64,000 nt of DNA from Methylobacter sp. (GCF_030680395.1 NZ_JAUXVR010000034.1:1-64000), one strand, 5' to 3'; numbered from the stretch's first letter, positions 29,831-39,153 are shown. Translations and numbers: made by a program. Notes: generated by a model not told the origin, from the sequence alone.

Positions 29831-30734
29831 ATTTGTAAGTTAAGATCGAATATCTCTATTAGCATAAATAATCGGTTGGTATTGTATGAGGAGTTTTAGG
29901 ATAGATAATTCAACTTATTCAATCAATAAGTACCATTACCTATCAACTGAAATTGCTTATGTGTTAAAAAGTCTTGCAGAGCTCAAGACTGTTGCAGACT
30001 TCAATCATGTCACCACCAATTACTCTTAATTTATATATCAAACATTGAGCGTCCACATACGCATCAGCAGCAGTCTAATTACCGGCGGCGGCTTTATGTG
30101 CGCTACCGCACTGACGACATTAAATGTTGCGGTTATACTGTTTTTTTGTGGGTAAAATGATGAGTATATGATTTGCCGTAAAGCCGATTTAACGGGATAA
30201 CATTGACATAATCGTCGTACCAGGCAATGTAAACCAACGTGAAAACGCAAATTAACAACAAGAATAAACCTTGCTCCTCCAAAGACAAATACGTTGAAAG
30301 ACCGCTATCAGAACTGAAAGAGTGTCGCCCGCAAATCAACCTCTGGACTACCGATACGGAAAACATAGCCGGGATAGGCGATCGTTATGCCTCATACTCT
30401 TTCAGGTAATGCGCAGTAATACACAGCACTGATTTTCTGCATGAGATCTGTTTGCGCAAACTATGCTTGTAGCCTTGGACACAATCATGCTGCCCTGCGC
30501 AGATTCAACCGGAACCAGACCATTAGCGGTTCATCTCGGGTTAAGTCGGCTGCCATAGCGTTAAAGATGTTATCATGGCATCGATTCTTACTTACGACAG
30601 CAATTTCCTTGTATGACTCGTTTATTATCCGGCAAGCCTGGATCTGCCCACCGTCGACGAACAGATTGTAGCTATCAATCCCATGCGCCGGCCAAAAGCC
30701 CTAACAGTAAAGTGAAATAAGAGAAAACCATACG
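29831..30734. other. Long intergenic region upstream of shc
   Basis: About 900 bases between the divergent Crp/Fnr and shc genes. I see no convincing gene: the open frames are short, overlap on both strands and lack ribosome sites. A possible sigma-70 -35 TTGACA lies at 30203-30208 without a good -10. The promoters for both neighbours should lie here. Confidence 0.4.
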
Positions 30735-32699
30735 ATGCGAACAGACATATCTTCACTTACGAGTTTTGATTCCGCCTACACCAGCCCTTTCTATTCTCCG
30801 ACAACTTTGGACAGCGCGATTGACCGGGCTAAAACACAACTTATAAAGCTGCAAAACCAAGAAGGCTATTGGGTATTCGAACTCGAAGCGGATTGCACCA
30901 TTCCCTCCGAGTACATCCTGATGATGCACTACATGGACGAAATCGACGACGCTCTTCAGGCCAAGATTGCCAATTTTCTCCGCGCACAACACAATGAGGA
31001 CGGCAGTTATCCGCTTTATAGAGGCGGCGCGGGCGACATCAGCTGTACGATCAAAGCCTATTACGCGATGAAAATGGCTGGCGACTCTATCCAGGCAGCG
31101 CATATGGTCAAGGCTCGCGAATGGATACTGGCACAAGGTGGCGGTGCCCGAGCCAATGTCTTCACTCGCATCATGTTGGCCATGTTCGAACAGATTCCCT
31201 GGCGCGGGGTTCCCTTCATGCCCGTGGAAATCATGTTGTTACCGAAGTGGTTCCCGTTTCATCTGGACAAAGTATCCTACTGGTCGCGTACCGTAATGGT
31301 TCCGCTGTTCATCCTCTGCACCTACAAGGTCAAGGCCCGTAATCCTCGCAAGATCGATGTCGCAGAACTGTTCGTTACCCCGCCGGATAAGGAAAGGAAT
31401 TATTTTTCCCACGTCAAAACGCCGCTGGGAAAGACCATACTGGCCGTCGAGCGCATGGGTCGCCTGATGGAGCCGCTGATTCCGGGCGTCATTCGCCGCA
31501 AGGCTACCGCCAAGGCGCATGAATGGTTCATGGAACGATTGAATGGTTACGATGGTCTGGGAGCAATTTTTACGGCCATGGTCAACGCCTATGAAGCCAT
31601 GGATTATCTGGGCATTCCTCCCGACAATGAACAACGGCGGATTGCCCGGGAAGCTATCGACCGCTTGCTGGTCATCAATGACGATACGGCCTACTGCCAG
31701 CCCTGCGTATCGCCGATCTGGGATACCGGATTGGCTGCTCTGGTCTTGCAGGAAGTCGATTGCCACGAACGCGATCCGCATACCCGGCAAGCGCTTAAAT
31801 CCGCCTTACGCTGGTTGGCCGGCAAGCAATTAAAGGACGAACCGGGCGACTGGCGGATTCAGCGCCCCAATTTGCCGGGCGGCGGTTGGGCTTTCCAGTT
31901 CGGCAACAGCTATTATCCCGATGTTGACGATACGGCAGTGGTAGCTCTAGCCCTGCTTCAGTCCGAGAATCAAGAGTTTGCAGAAAATATCGAGCGGGCA
32001 AGCATCTGGATCGCAGGCATGCAATCCAGCAATGGCGGCTATGGCGCTTTTGACGCCGACAATACCCATTACTATCTCAACCACATCCCATTTGCCGACC
32101 ACGGCGCCTTGCTGGACCCTCCAACCGTCGATGTCAGCGGGCGCTGCATCATGTTGCTGGGCAAGCTTGTTAGTCAGCACCCGGAATACAAAGCGGTCAT
32201 CGACAACTGCATCGGTTACTTGCGTAAGGAGCAGGAACCGGATGGCTGCTGGTTCGGCCGCTGGGGCACCAATTACATTTACGGCACCTGGTCGGTGCTG
32301 ATCGGTTTTGAAAGCGCAGGCGTTGCCAAGTGCGACCCCAGTATTCGCAAAGCCGTAGCTTGGTTAAAGTCCAAACAACGGGCCGACGGCGGATGGGGCG
32401 AGAGCAATTACAGCTACCACGATACGAATAGTCGCGGCGAATTCGATACCGGCACGGCATTTCAGACCGCGCTTGCGCTGCTGGCATTGCTGTCGGCCGG
32501 CGAAATCGAGTGTCCTGAAGTTGAAGACGGGGTAAGCTATTTACTGAAAAATCAGCAGACCGACGGGTTCTGGAAAGACGAAAGCTTCAATGCTCCCGGA
32601 TTCCCGAAGGTTTTTTACCTGAAATACCACGGTTACGATAAGTTCTTCCCGCTCTGGGCGCTGGGCCGCTATCGCAACGAGCGCCTTGCCGCCGCCTGA
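30735..32699 (+). CDS. shc: Squalene-hopene cyclase
   Basis: 654 residues, the usual length. It cyclises squalene to hopene and hopanol, the pentacyclic backbone of hopanoids, as a monotopic membrane enzyme. The catalytic DXDD acid motif is intact at D396-VDD. Several QW repeats are visible: NQEGYW near the N-terminus, QSSNGGYGAFDADN, EQEPDGCWFGRWG, KQRADGGWGESNYSY and NQQTDGFWKD. AAGAGAAAACC precedes the ATG. Hopanoid genes for side-chain extension are not adjacent. Confidence 0.95.
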   Translation: MRTDISSLTSFDSAYTSPFYSPTTLDSAIDRAKTQLIKLQNQEGYWVFELEADCTIPSEYILMMHYMDEIDDALQAKIANFLRAQHNEDGSYPLYRGGAGDISCTIKAYYAMKMAGDSIQAAHMVKAREWILAQGGGARANVFTRIMLAMFEQIPWRGVPFMPVEIMLLPKWFPFHLDKVSYWSRTVMVPLFILCTYKVKARNPRKIDVAELFVTPPDKERNYFSHVKTPLGKTILAVERMGRLMEPLIPGVIRRKATAKAHEWFMERLNGYDGLGAIFTAMVNAYEAMDYLGIPPDNEQRRIAREAIDRLLVINDDTAYCQPCVSPIWDTGLAALVLQEVDCHERDPHTRQALKSALRWLAGKQLKDEPGDWRIQRPNLPGGGWAFQFGNSYYPDVDDTAVVALALLQSENQEFAENIERASIWIAGMQSSNGGYGAFDADNTHYYLNHIPFADHGALLDPPTVDVSGRCIMLLGKLVSQHPEYKAVIDNCIGYLRKEQEPDGCWFGRWGTNYIYGTWSVLIGFESAGVAKCDPSIRKAVAWLKSKQRADGGWGESNYSYHDTNSRGEFDTGTAFQTALALLALLSAGEIECPEVEDGVSYLLKNQQTDGFWKDESFNAPGFPKVFYLKYHGYDKFFPLWALGRYRNERLAAA

Positions 32700-33125
32700 A
32701 GAAAATCGGCTACATCTTGACGCTAGTCATCATGATTATTTTGTGCAGTCGTACTGTTGTTTTTGGCGGTCCGGAAGCCGCTGTATAAGCAGCATACCGA
32801 ACTTGCCCGATCATCTTGACGTAGTTTTACCCTCGTAACCTTATCAAAAAAGTCATTGATCAGCCGCTCCCAAATGAGCGGCAGATTTTGACAACCTATT
32901 CCCGATACCTTTGTTTTTTCAGTTACCCGCTACTTATTTCAGGCGATGTCGGCATGGCTGCATTTTATCAATGTAAGCAATCGCTTCGGCTTGATTTTAT
33001 ATGTTCGTTACCGCACCGACTAAGCTCAGCCTTATGTGTATTATTGTTAGCAAGCGATGGGAGATATTATTCTACGCTTTGGACATGACTATCTGGTCAT
33101 GGCTAATAATTATCAGGAGATATTC
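32700..33125. other. Intergenic region shc-CsbD gene
   Basis: About 425 bases with no gene or strong hairpin that I can support. An AGGAGA ribosome site for the following CsbD gene lies at 33115-33120. Confidence 0.4.
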
Positions 33126-33302
33126 ATGAACAAAGATCAAATAAAAGGCCGCGTCGAAGAAGCCAAAGGTAAAGTCAAGGAAGCCGCCGGAGTGATACTG
33201 GACGACAAAGGTATGGAACTGGAAGGAAATGTCCAAAAGAACGTCGGCAAGGTTCAAAAGGGCCTTGGTGATTTAAAGGAAGACATTAAGGATGCCGACT
33301 AA
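33126..33302 (+). CDS. CsbD-family stress protein
   Basis: A 58-residue hydrophilic helical protein beginning MNKDQIKGRVEEAKGKVKEAAG, the CsbD signature, with a second half built from similar Lys/Val/Gly heptads (NVQKNVGKVQKGLGDLKEDI). CsbD proteins accumulate under general stress, but their molecular role is unknown. AGGAGA lies six bases before the ATG. The frame is open farther upstream, but this ATG is the family start. It is the first of three small stress-type genes on this strand. Confidence 0.92.
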   Translation: MNKDQIKGRVEEAKGKVKEAAGVILDDKGMELEGNVQKNVGKVQKGLGDLKEDIKDAD

Positions 33303-33509
33303 AACGAGGGCTACTGAATTGTGCAGCCGAGTCAGGACAGATCGACCCGCTGCACGATAGCAACAAGATGCTCTCAATTATATTTATTCACAAGAGATAA
33401 ACATCAAACTTGCCGGTTTATGGACAAGCATCGCTTTGACCTTCGGCGATTTTATATGTTTGTCCAATTTTATTGCCGTTGATTAACGGCCCTTTACGGA
33501 GAAGCACAC

Positions 33510-33656
33510 ATGCTTGAAACTTTAGCGATCGTCCTGATTATTCTTTGGGTAATGGGTTTAGTCTCCTCGTACACACTGGGTGGTTTTATCCACGTCCTCC
33601 TGGTTGTCGCAGTCATCGTCATTTTGCTGCGAGTCATCCAAGGCAGACGTATTTAG
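33510..33656 (+). CDS. Lmo0937-family small membrane protein (DUF5670-like)
   Basis: 48 residues: MLETLAIVLIILWVMGLVSS, then YTLGGFIHVLLVVAVIVILLRVIQGRRI. Two hydrophobic helices are joined by the conserved YTLGGFIH turn, ending in a basic tail. This is the pattern of the Lmo0937 / DUF5670 family, common beside CsbD and other stress genes. An ACGGAGAAG ribosome site lies just upstream of the ATG. Function unknown. Confidence 0.88.
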   Translation: MLETLAIVLIILWVMGLVSSYTLGGFIHVLLVVAVIVILLRVIQGRRI

Positions 33657-33724
33657 TAGCACCGAAATGTGCTTATACAACAAAGTATGGGGTGGCCAAT
33701 GATGTCATTTTTAGGAGAGACAAG

Positions 33725-33946
33725 ATGAGCGCAGTCAAGATTATGGCGATTGTACTGATCGTAGCAGGCCTATTGGGCCTGGTATATGGAAGTTTCAGCT
33801 ATACCAAGGACACCCAGCAAGCCAAGATAGGCCCGCTGGAACTGTCTGTTAAAGATACACAAACGGTTTATGTCCCAGTCTGGGCCGGTGTCGGAGCGAT
33901 AATGGCCGGCGGCTTGCTTTTGGCTTTGTCGGGCAGGAAGAGCTAG
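33725..33946 (+). CDS. Small two-helix membrane protein
   Basis: A 73-residue protein with an N-terminal helix (VKIMAIVLIVAGLLGLVYG), a polar loop (SYTKDTQQAKIGPLELSVKDTQTV) and a second helix (VPVWAGVGAIMAGGLLLAL) ending GRKS. It is recognisable as a conserved small inner-membrane protein of proteobacteria with no assigned role. AGGAGAG lies eight bases before the ATG. It follows the CsbD and Lmo0937-type genes and is likely part of the same stress-induced group. Confidence 0.85.
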   Translation: MSAVKIMAIVLIVAGLLGLVYGSFSYTKDTQQAKIGPLELSVKDTQTVYVPVWAGVGAIMAGGLLLALSGRKS

Positions 33947-33996
33947 CGGCTGCGCCAATCGACAAGTAGACCAAGAGCGCGACCCCGGTTACAACC

Positions 33997-34045
33997 GCGC
34001 GGCAGTCGAGATACAAGGCTGAGCATTGTATCTCGACTGCCGCGC
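33997..34045. repeat. 20-bp perfect inverted repeat (hairpin)
   Basis: The arms 33997-34016 and 34026-34045 are perfectly complementary over 20 bases (gcgcggcagtcgagatacaa) around a 9-base loop. It begins 50 bases after the small membrane-protein gene and just beyond the end of a decayed TPP-enzyme gene. It could terminate transcription from either side, although no U-run follows, or be a mobile repeat. Confidence 0.75.
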
Positions 34046-34077
34046 GGGCCATTGAAGTTAAGGCCGGATTGTTGGGT

Positions 34078-34480
34078 TCATGGTCTTCTGTATCGCCGGG
34101 CAAAAAGCTGTTTAAAGGACGCCTTGCTAATAGCAGCCGAATCCGGATCACCCTGCAAAATCGCCGATCTATAGGCGCTTGCCTGATCGAAGGTGATGTG
34201 CTGCGGCGCATTAGGGTCGGTAAGACTTCCAGCACCACCGGCCGATCGGCAAACCGCGCATAAGGAAAATCCGGCAAATCTTGCGAAGCCTCAAATTTCG
34301 GATCACCTTCCATCGCGCGCCGCTCTCAGGTTACCTGATTCAAATCCCGATTATTCAGAACCATGATGACCAGACGCGAATCGCTCCAGCGCTGCCAGTA
34401 TTTGCCGATACTGATCAGTTCACTGATACCGTTCATTTGCATGGCGCCATCGCCGACCAAAGCAATCGCTAACGCTTCCA
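34078..34480 (-). pseudogene. Remnant of a thiamine-pyrophosphate-dependent enzyme (pyruvate oxidase/acetolactate synthase-like C-terminus)
   Basis: Reading leftward from 34480, the frame gives EALAIALVGDGAMQMNGI, then ISIGKYWQRW, LVIMVLNNRDLNQVT. This is the TPP-binding GDGA...NN domain of the POX/ALS superfamily. It then meets TGA where the family has Trp (VTWEQR). It continues MEGDPKFEASQDLPDFPYARFA, jumps over about 25 expected residues to DRPVVLEVL, and needs a frameshift to resume DPNAPQHITFDQA down to its stop at 34078. The 5' three quarters of the gene are absent. It is clearly non-functional. Confidence 0.85.
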
Positions 34481-34481
34481 C

Positions 34482-34667
34482 TCACGACAACTCTTTTTGC
34501 TCAAATTGACAGTTGGAATGTCCGCAGGTGCATGGGCCGCCGTTCAGCTGTTTCTCGCAGCTGACGCTACAATATTTCTCACCCGCTTGTACTGTGCAGT
34601 GACAGCCCGGATGAGCGCAATAGTCTGGGTTGACTTGATCCGTCAGGTTGCTTGCTACTGTTGCCAT
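34482..34667 (-). CDS. Bacterial metallothionein (SmtA/BmtA-like)
   Basis: 61 residues with nine Cys: CAHPGCHCTV, KYCSVSC, GPCTCGHSNC. The spacing and the KYCS..C and CGH..C motifs are those of bacterial metallothioneins, which bind Zn, Cd or Cu in a cytoplasmic cluster. GGGAGAAG lies upstream of the ATG. No SmtB-type repressor is adjacent. It directly abuts the TPP-enzyme remnant on the same strand. In a methanotroph it could buffer copper, but that is inference. Confidence 0.9.
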   Translation of the reverse strand: MATVASNLTDQVNPDYCAHPGCHCTVQAGEKYCSVSCEKQLNGGPCTCGHSNCQFEQKELS

Positions 34668-35460
34668 AATCTTCTCCCGGGAAAATTTCTAGTGACTAAA
34701 AACAGATACCGTATCCATCGCCTAACCTGCAAATTGGCGGAGGCATACCCTGTGTAGACGCTTAACCTGACAAGCAATCCAAAGTAAACCCCAACCCCTC
34801 AACCACGCCTCATTACGCTCAGGTTAAGTTTGTTAGCGCGAACCGGCTATTATTTATACCTGAAAACGCTTTAATCTTATGTACGGTAGACATCTTTTAA
34901 AATAATTTTTCTATACGCTGAATGCCGTTGTTGATAAAGATCATCTGATGACCGCTGCTTAACCCGTTCTGTTAAGTTTCCGGGTAACCGGCTTTTGGAT
35001 ATGCTTTGATCGATCACGCCGCAGGCATGAGCCGGATGCTATTTTCTGAACAATTTTATGTGCCTAAAGAATAACTCGGCCCCTGAGGTATCCCCATAAA
35101 ATAAGTTTATAAAACAACAGGTTTTTGATATTTTGCGCATTCAATATATACAACATAGCCGAAAAGTCGTCATGCCGGCAGGGATGCCGGAATCCAGTCA
35201 CAAGGATGTGAAACTTTAAAATACCATTCGCTTTTATTAAGCACCTGAAAAGTCACCAAAGTTACCATCCATGGCACTGGATTCCGGCATCCCTGCCGGA
35301 ACGGCGAGCTTGGGAAATTCGTGGGGATACCTCAGCCTCAGCCCGGTTTGAAGTCGTCATATTTGTACATCCTGAGTATGCGTTTTTGCGGTTAATTCGA
35401 CAGAACCGGTTATAATTGTCCCGATTTTCGTTCACGGTAAAATAATAAAAAATAAGTTCT
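34668..35460. other. Intergenic region with palindromic repeat
   Basis: About 790 bases with no credible gene. It contains the promoter of the metallothionein gene at the left, AT-rich sequence, and the 24-bp-arm inverted repeat listed separately near the right end. Confidence 0.4.
35175..35299. repeat. Perfect inverted repeat with 24-bp arms
   Basis: The arms 35175-35198 and 35276-35299 are exact reverse complements (core ccggcagggatgccgg). The 77-base spacer is AT-rich. This type of 'gggatgccggaatccagt' element is a common dispersed repeat in proteobacterial genomes. Here two copies face each other upstream of the J-domain gene. Confidence 0.8.
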
Positions 35461-36126
35461 ATGGCTAACATACGTACCCATTACGACAACCTAAAAGTGA
35501 CAAGAGACGCCCCCGCCAGTGTCATCAAAGCGGCCTATAAAGCCCTTTGTCAAACTTTTCACCCCGATAAATTCCAAGGCAGCAGCGAAGAGGCGGAAAG
35601 AGTCATAAAGCTGGTGAACAGGTCCTATGCCGTATTAATAGACCCGGTTAAACGCGAAGGACATAATGCCTGGATTCGAGAGCAGGAAGCTCAAGCCAAA
35701 CGCAAAAGCGAAACCACGCAGTTCCACGAAGCGGGCAGAACAGCTGGGCAACGGCCTCACCAAAAGCCGGACACGCAGCAGCCGCCGCCATCAAGCACCG
35801 ATCATGAAGCTATGTTTCAGCATGCCTACGACCTGAATGACCGAGGCCGGTATGCAGAAGCCTTTTCGCTTTATCAACAATTGGCAGATCAAGGCCACGC
35901 AAAAGCCCAGTTCAATTTAGGCGTTATGTATGACCGGGGCCAATATATAACGCAGGACTATGCTCAAGCGGTTTCCTGGTATCTCAAAGCCGCGGAACAA
36001 GGCAATGCCAATGCGCAATATAATTTGGCCCTTAAATACCAAATGGGTCAAGGCGTAATACAGGATGATACCAAAGCGGCTTATTGGTACCGGAAAGCAG
36101 CAGAAGAAGGTACTACAAAAAAATAA
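35461..36126 (+). CDS. J-domain protein with Sel1 repeats
   Basis: 221 residues. The N-terminal J-domain (about 5-70) has the HPD triad at 34-36, so it can stimulate a DnaK ATPase. A charged linker (70-115) follows, then two to three Sel1-type TPR-like repeats (YAEAFSLYQQLADQGHAKAQFNLGVMYDRG, YAQAVSWYLKAAEQGNANAQYNLALKYQMG, TKAAYWYRKAAEEG). No membrane segment or signal is seen, so it is probably a cytoplasmic co-chaperone with a protein-binding tail. No operon partner. Confidence 0.88.
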   Translation: MANIRTHYDNLKVTRDAPASVIKAAYKALCQTFHPDKFQGSSEEAERVIKLVNRSYAVLIDPVKREGHNAWIREQEAQAKRKSETTQFHEAGRTAGQRPHQKPDTQQPPPSSTDHEAMFQHAYDLNDRGRYAEAFSLYQQLADQGHAKAQFNLGVMYDRGQYITQDYAQAVSWYLKAAEQGNANAQYNLALKYQMGQGVIQDDTKAAYWYRKAAEEGTTKK

Positions 36127-36560
36127 TAGCGGTCTTAAACAAGGCAAGCAAGCTGATTGATAAACCACGAAAATCACAAAGTTTATATTTTTCTTCGCGG
36201 CGTTCGTGTCTTCGTGGTGAACATTTCTTAACTATTGCGTAACACATCGGGCATTAAGCCGGAGCTGATCCGGCGAAGCCTCGCTCAATGCAGAAACGGA
36301 TGCTCATTAAACGCACCCTACCCTACCCTACCTAAAAAACCGAAAATATAACCCCGCATGTTTTGATCTTATGCGGCTTCTATTATGCTTATAGCGCTTG
36401 GCACCTTATGACTGGAACAGGCAAATCAAGATAATGTCTTATAAACGCCTTGAATACTGAAAACCGATTTATTCAGCAACGCCATAATAGCCAAGCGCAA
36501 CCGCGTTTTTTAGGTTAAATTGACCCCATTCATTATTAGCTAGAGATTCTAAAAACACCT
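36127..36560. other. Intergenic region upstream of DUF3422 gene
   Basis: 434 bases without a gene. A loose inverted repeat lies near its left end (accacgaaaatcacaaag around 36163 and cttcgtgtcttcgtggt ending near 36219), another intergenic palindrome family. Nothing else is recognisable. Confidence 0.4.
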
Positions 36561-37865
36561 GTGGCAACTTTATTTCCCATTCCTGAAAACCATCCGCAAC
36601 GCTTTGTACTTCACAACGAAGTTCACGCCCGCGCTCCTTTTGTTCTGAATTTACCTGTTAGAGCAAGTCATCTTGCGTTATTGCTGACTACTGACGAAAA
36701 AATGCAGGAACGTAAGCACCTGGCAATGCTTTGTGAAAGATTCGGCGTCGCCCCGCCCGAGAAAGAAGTGGATCACTTTAGCGCTACCTTTAATTCCTTT
36801 CAAATACGGTGGGAACAACACGGCGAGTTCAGTACCTACAGCTTTTATGTACACGATACCCCGAAAGATCCTTTTGCAGATCCTGCCCTAAAAAAGATTC
36901 CGGTGGATTGGATGTCGCAGCTAACCGGACAAGTCATTGTTGCCGCTCACGCAACAATCGTCTCCGCTGCCGACATTAATTATGATGAGAATACTGATTT
37001 AGCGTCTCTTTCGGTTTACTTTGCAGACAACCCGGTCATCGGTTCTAAAGTAACCGGCGGCGCAGCCTCGGTATTTACCGATTTCCGCATTCACGTCGAC
37101 GGTTTTAGCCGCTTTTTGATCATTAACCATGGCTTAAGAACGGAACAGGCGGGACGTTTATTACAACGACTATTTGAAATTGAAGTGTATCGGGTTATGG
37201 CGTTGCTGGCTTTTCCAATCGCGCGCAAACTGTATCCGGCATTAAACAAGTCCGATCGGCAACTGTATACCATCACCAACGCAATGACGCTGCCTGACAA
37301 TAATGACGGCGCATTATTGGATGAGTTAACCACACTGGCCGCTGAAGTTGAAAATTACATATCCAGCAATCACTTTCGCTTTGCCGCCGCCAGTGCCTAC
37401 TATCAACTGGTGGAACAACGCGTAAACGACCTGCGCGAAGTTCGAATTCAAGGCATTCAAACCTTGGGCGAATTTATCAAACGGCGACTGGAACCGGCGA
37501 TTAATACCTGCGAATCAATCTCGCACCGCTTTACCTCACTGTCTGAACGAGTCAGCAATGCCAGCCAGTTGCTACGCACACGGGTCGACATCATTATTGA
37601 ACGACAAAATCAGGGCTTACTCACGTCAATGGCCTTACGCGCAAAAATGCAACTGCGGATGCAACAAATGGTTGAAGGCATCTCGATGGTTGCCATTACT
37701 TATTACGCCGCCAGTCTTATCGGCAAAATAGCCGAAGCGCTTCATACTATTGGCTGGAAAGTTAATCCGGAAATCGTTGAAGGCATTTCCATTCCTTTTA
37801 TTTTGATAATAATCACGATTAGTATTAAACGGATTCATAAAATCATTGCCAACACGACTGAATAG
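36561..37865 (+). CDS. DUF3422 family membrane protein
   Basis: 434 residues, GTG start at 36561. The N-terminus FPIPENHPQRFVLHNEVHARAPF is the DUF3422 signature. A large soluble domain follows, then a coiled-coil-rich part (about 290-360, LGEFIKRRLEPAINTCESISHRFTSLSERVSNASQLLRTRVDI). The C-terminus has two hydrophobic segments (about 375-395 and 412-428). The architecture resembles CorA-like or RMD1/DUF155 membrane proteins, and the function is unknown. It stands alone. Confidence 0.88.
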   Translation: MATLFPIPENHPQRFVLHNEVHARAPFVLNLPVRASHLALLLTTDEKMQERKHLAMLCERFGVAPPEKEVDHFSATFNSFQIRWEQHGEFSTYSFYVHDTPKDPFADPALKKIPVDWMSQLTGQVIVAAHATIVSAADINYDENTDLASLSVYFADNPVIGSKVTGGAASVFTDFRIHVDGFSRFLIINHGLRTEQAGRLLQRLFEIEVYRVMALLAFPIARKLYPALNKSDRQLYTITNAMTLPDNNDGALLDELTTLAAEVENYISSNHFRFAAASAYYQLVEQRVNDLREVRIQGIQTLGEFIKRRLEPAINTCESISHRFTSLSERVSNASQLLRTRVDIIIERQNQGLLTSMALRAKMQLRMQQMVEGISMVAITYYAASLIGKIAEALHTIGWKVNPEIVEGISIPFILIIITISIKRIHKIIANTTE

Positions 37866-37909
37866 CAAGACGGTATAAAATGGCTACGATTAACTTGTAA
37901 AACAGCACC

Positions 37910-38635
37910 TTATCTTTCTCCGATTGCACAGACACACAGTTCTTGCCGCTGTCCGGCGTATGCGCTCGACCAGGGCCAATCGTGCGCCTCCGGGCAGAGT
38001 CCGGCTTTTACCGGGTTGTTGTGAATATAATTGACTGTAGCGTGGAAGTGTTTTTCATCACGAATATAACGATCCCAATATTCGCGCATCCAAAACTGAT
38101 TTTTAGTCGATCCGGCAGCCCTGGGAACGCCGAGCCCCAGCTCGGCATTATGCGAAATACCCCAACTCCCGGTAAAGGACTTCCACGACTGTAAAATATT
38201 GGGCAAACTAATCGCAGGTTCGATCAATACATGAACATGATTCGGCATAATGCACCAAGCGATCAAACGATAGCGCTCACCATCAAATATTTGCAAGGTT
38301 TGCTGCATCACTTCCGCCATGCGGGGATGAGCCAAGGCGCAGCAGCCTAAACCTGCATCCAGCCAGTGTTCTATTTTTTTGCGACGCTCACGTTCGCGCA
38401 TCGAAATGGGTATTTGCAAAAGCTCTTGCTCCAATTGTTTCAGCACTGTTTGCGGCAGGGAGTCGCCAAGACGAAAGGTAATGAATTGCAGAGTACCCGG
38501 CGCATCTAAATGCGGCAAATAGCCTCGGCTATACCAACCTTTGGGAGCGCCGCGTCCCAGCCCGGTTTTGCCATTTCCAGGTGTTCGGTTGTCTGTCGCG
38601 CCAAGCTGGGGCTTGGCGTTCCCGGGATTCATCAT
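37910..38635 (-). CDS. REP-associated tyrosine transposase (RAYT, IS200/Y1-like)
   Basis: 241 residues with the Y1 transposase HUH motif HVHVL at 133-137 and the catalytic Tyr203 in NYIHNNPVKAGL. RAYTs mobilise or maintain REP palindromes. Two parts of the coding sequence are themselves REP-like. Residues 3-32 are encoded by a pair of inverted palindromes (perfect one at 38599-38618). Residues 156-176 form an insertion, encoded around 38129-38146, in a segment where relatives read straight from WKSFT to FW.REYWDRYI. The family start would be near residue 32 (KGWYSRGYLPH), but no start codon exists there, so translation must begin in the REP sequence. It may be inactive. Confidence 0.85.
   Translation of the reverse strand: MMNPGNAKPQLGATDNRTPGNGKTGLGRGAPKGWYSRGYLPHLDAPGTLQFITFRLGDSLPQTVLKQLEQELLQIPISMRERERRKKIEHWLDAGLGCCALAHPRMAEVMQQTLQIFDGERYRLIAWCIMPNHVHVLIEPAISLPNILQSWKSFTGSWGISHNAELGLGVPRAAGSTKNQFWMREYWDRYIRDEKHFHATVNYIHNNPVKAGLCPEAHDWPWSSAYAGQRQELCVCAIGER
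38129..38146. repeat. REP-like palindrome inside RAYT gene
   Basis: gccgagccccagctcggc is an 18-base near-perfect palindrome, preceded by gggaac on the plus strand. It shares its core with the palindrome at 38599-38618 in the opposite orientation and lies in frame in the RAYT coding region. Confidence 0.75.
38541..38625. repeat. REP pair (REPIN-like) at RAYT N-terminus
   Basis: cgccaagctggggcttggcg at 38599-38618, flanked by gttccc, is a good palindrome. A diverged, oppositely oriented relative (gggagcgccgcgtcccagcccgg, 38541-38563) lies about 40 bases away. Two facing REPs make a REPIN. This one is translated as the RAYT N-terminus. Confidence 0.65.
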
Positions 38636-39153
38636 GCTATGCGGAGAAGGGTATCAATAAATTTAAGCATTTTTTACTCCAATGAAATTCACAATGCCTG
38701 CATCATACCTTTTTAAACCTTGTTATCAACTGCCTGCCCTTGCCATTCAGTATCCGGCAAAATAAAACTGTACTCGTCAAAAAACTTTTTCATGTTCCCG
38801 CAACTGCCTGAGGGCTTGCGCCAAATCTGCCGATAATTCGGCCATTAATGCCTTCACTCAATAGGTATTTCTGCATATTGTGCAAATAATTTGTTTCCTC
38901 TAACTTGGATCTGTTTTTCCATTCCAACCGACTGTTTAGATTAATCGACTTAGCGTTTAGCAGGTATAGCTCGTCCCTATTGACGATGCGGCAAATGGGG
39001 CATTTTAGCGCCCCGCTTGAATGATCAGTTAGCTGTTAATTCCTTCTTCATCGCTACCCTGTTTTCGACAGGTTTCGTAACCAATGAACAGCAACCAGTA
39101 AACGCTAATTCGCCCCGGCAGAAGCAATGAGTTAATAAACCAAGGGAAAAACG
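38636..39153. other. Intergenic region between RAYT and the 442-residue unknown protein
   Basis: 518 bases. I see no gene, tRNA or clear terminator. It must hold the promoter for the following two-gene unit. Confidence 0.4.

Noticed and set aside
30133-30366. 77-codon minus-strand frame upstream of shc with one hydrophobic stretch
   Set aside because: No ribosome site, no recognisable family and it lies in a low-complexity intergenic region.
33849-34313. 154-codon minus-strand frame across the hairpin
   Set aside because: It is the read-through of a frameshifted TPP-enzyme remnant into non-coding repeat DNA, overlapping the small membrane gene.
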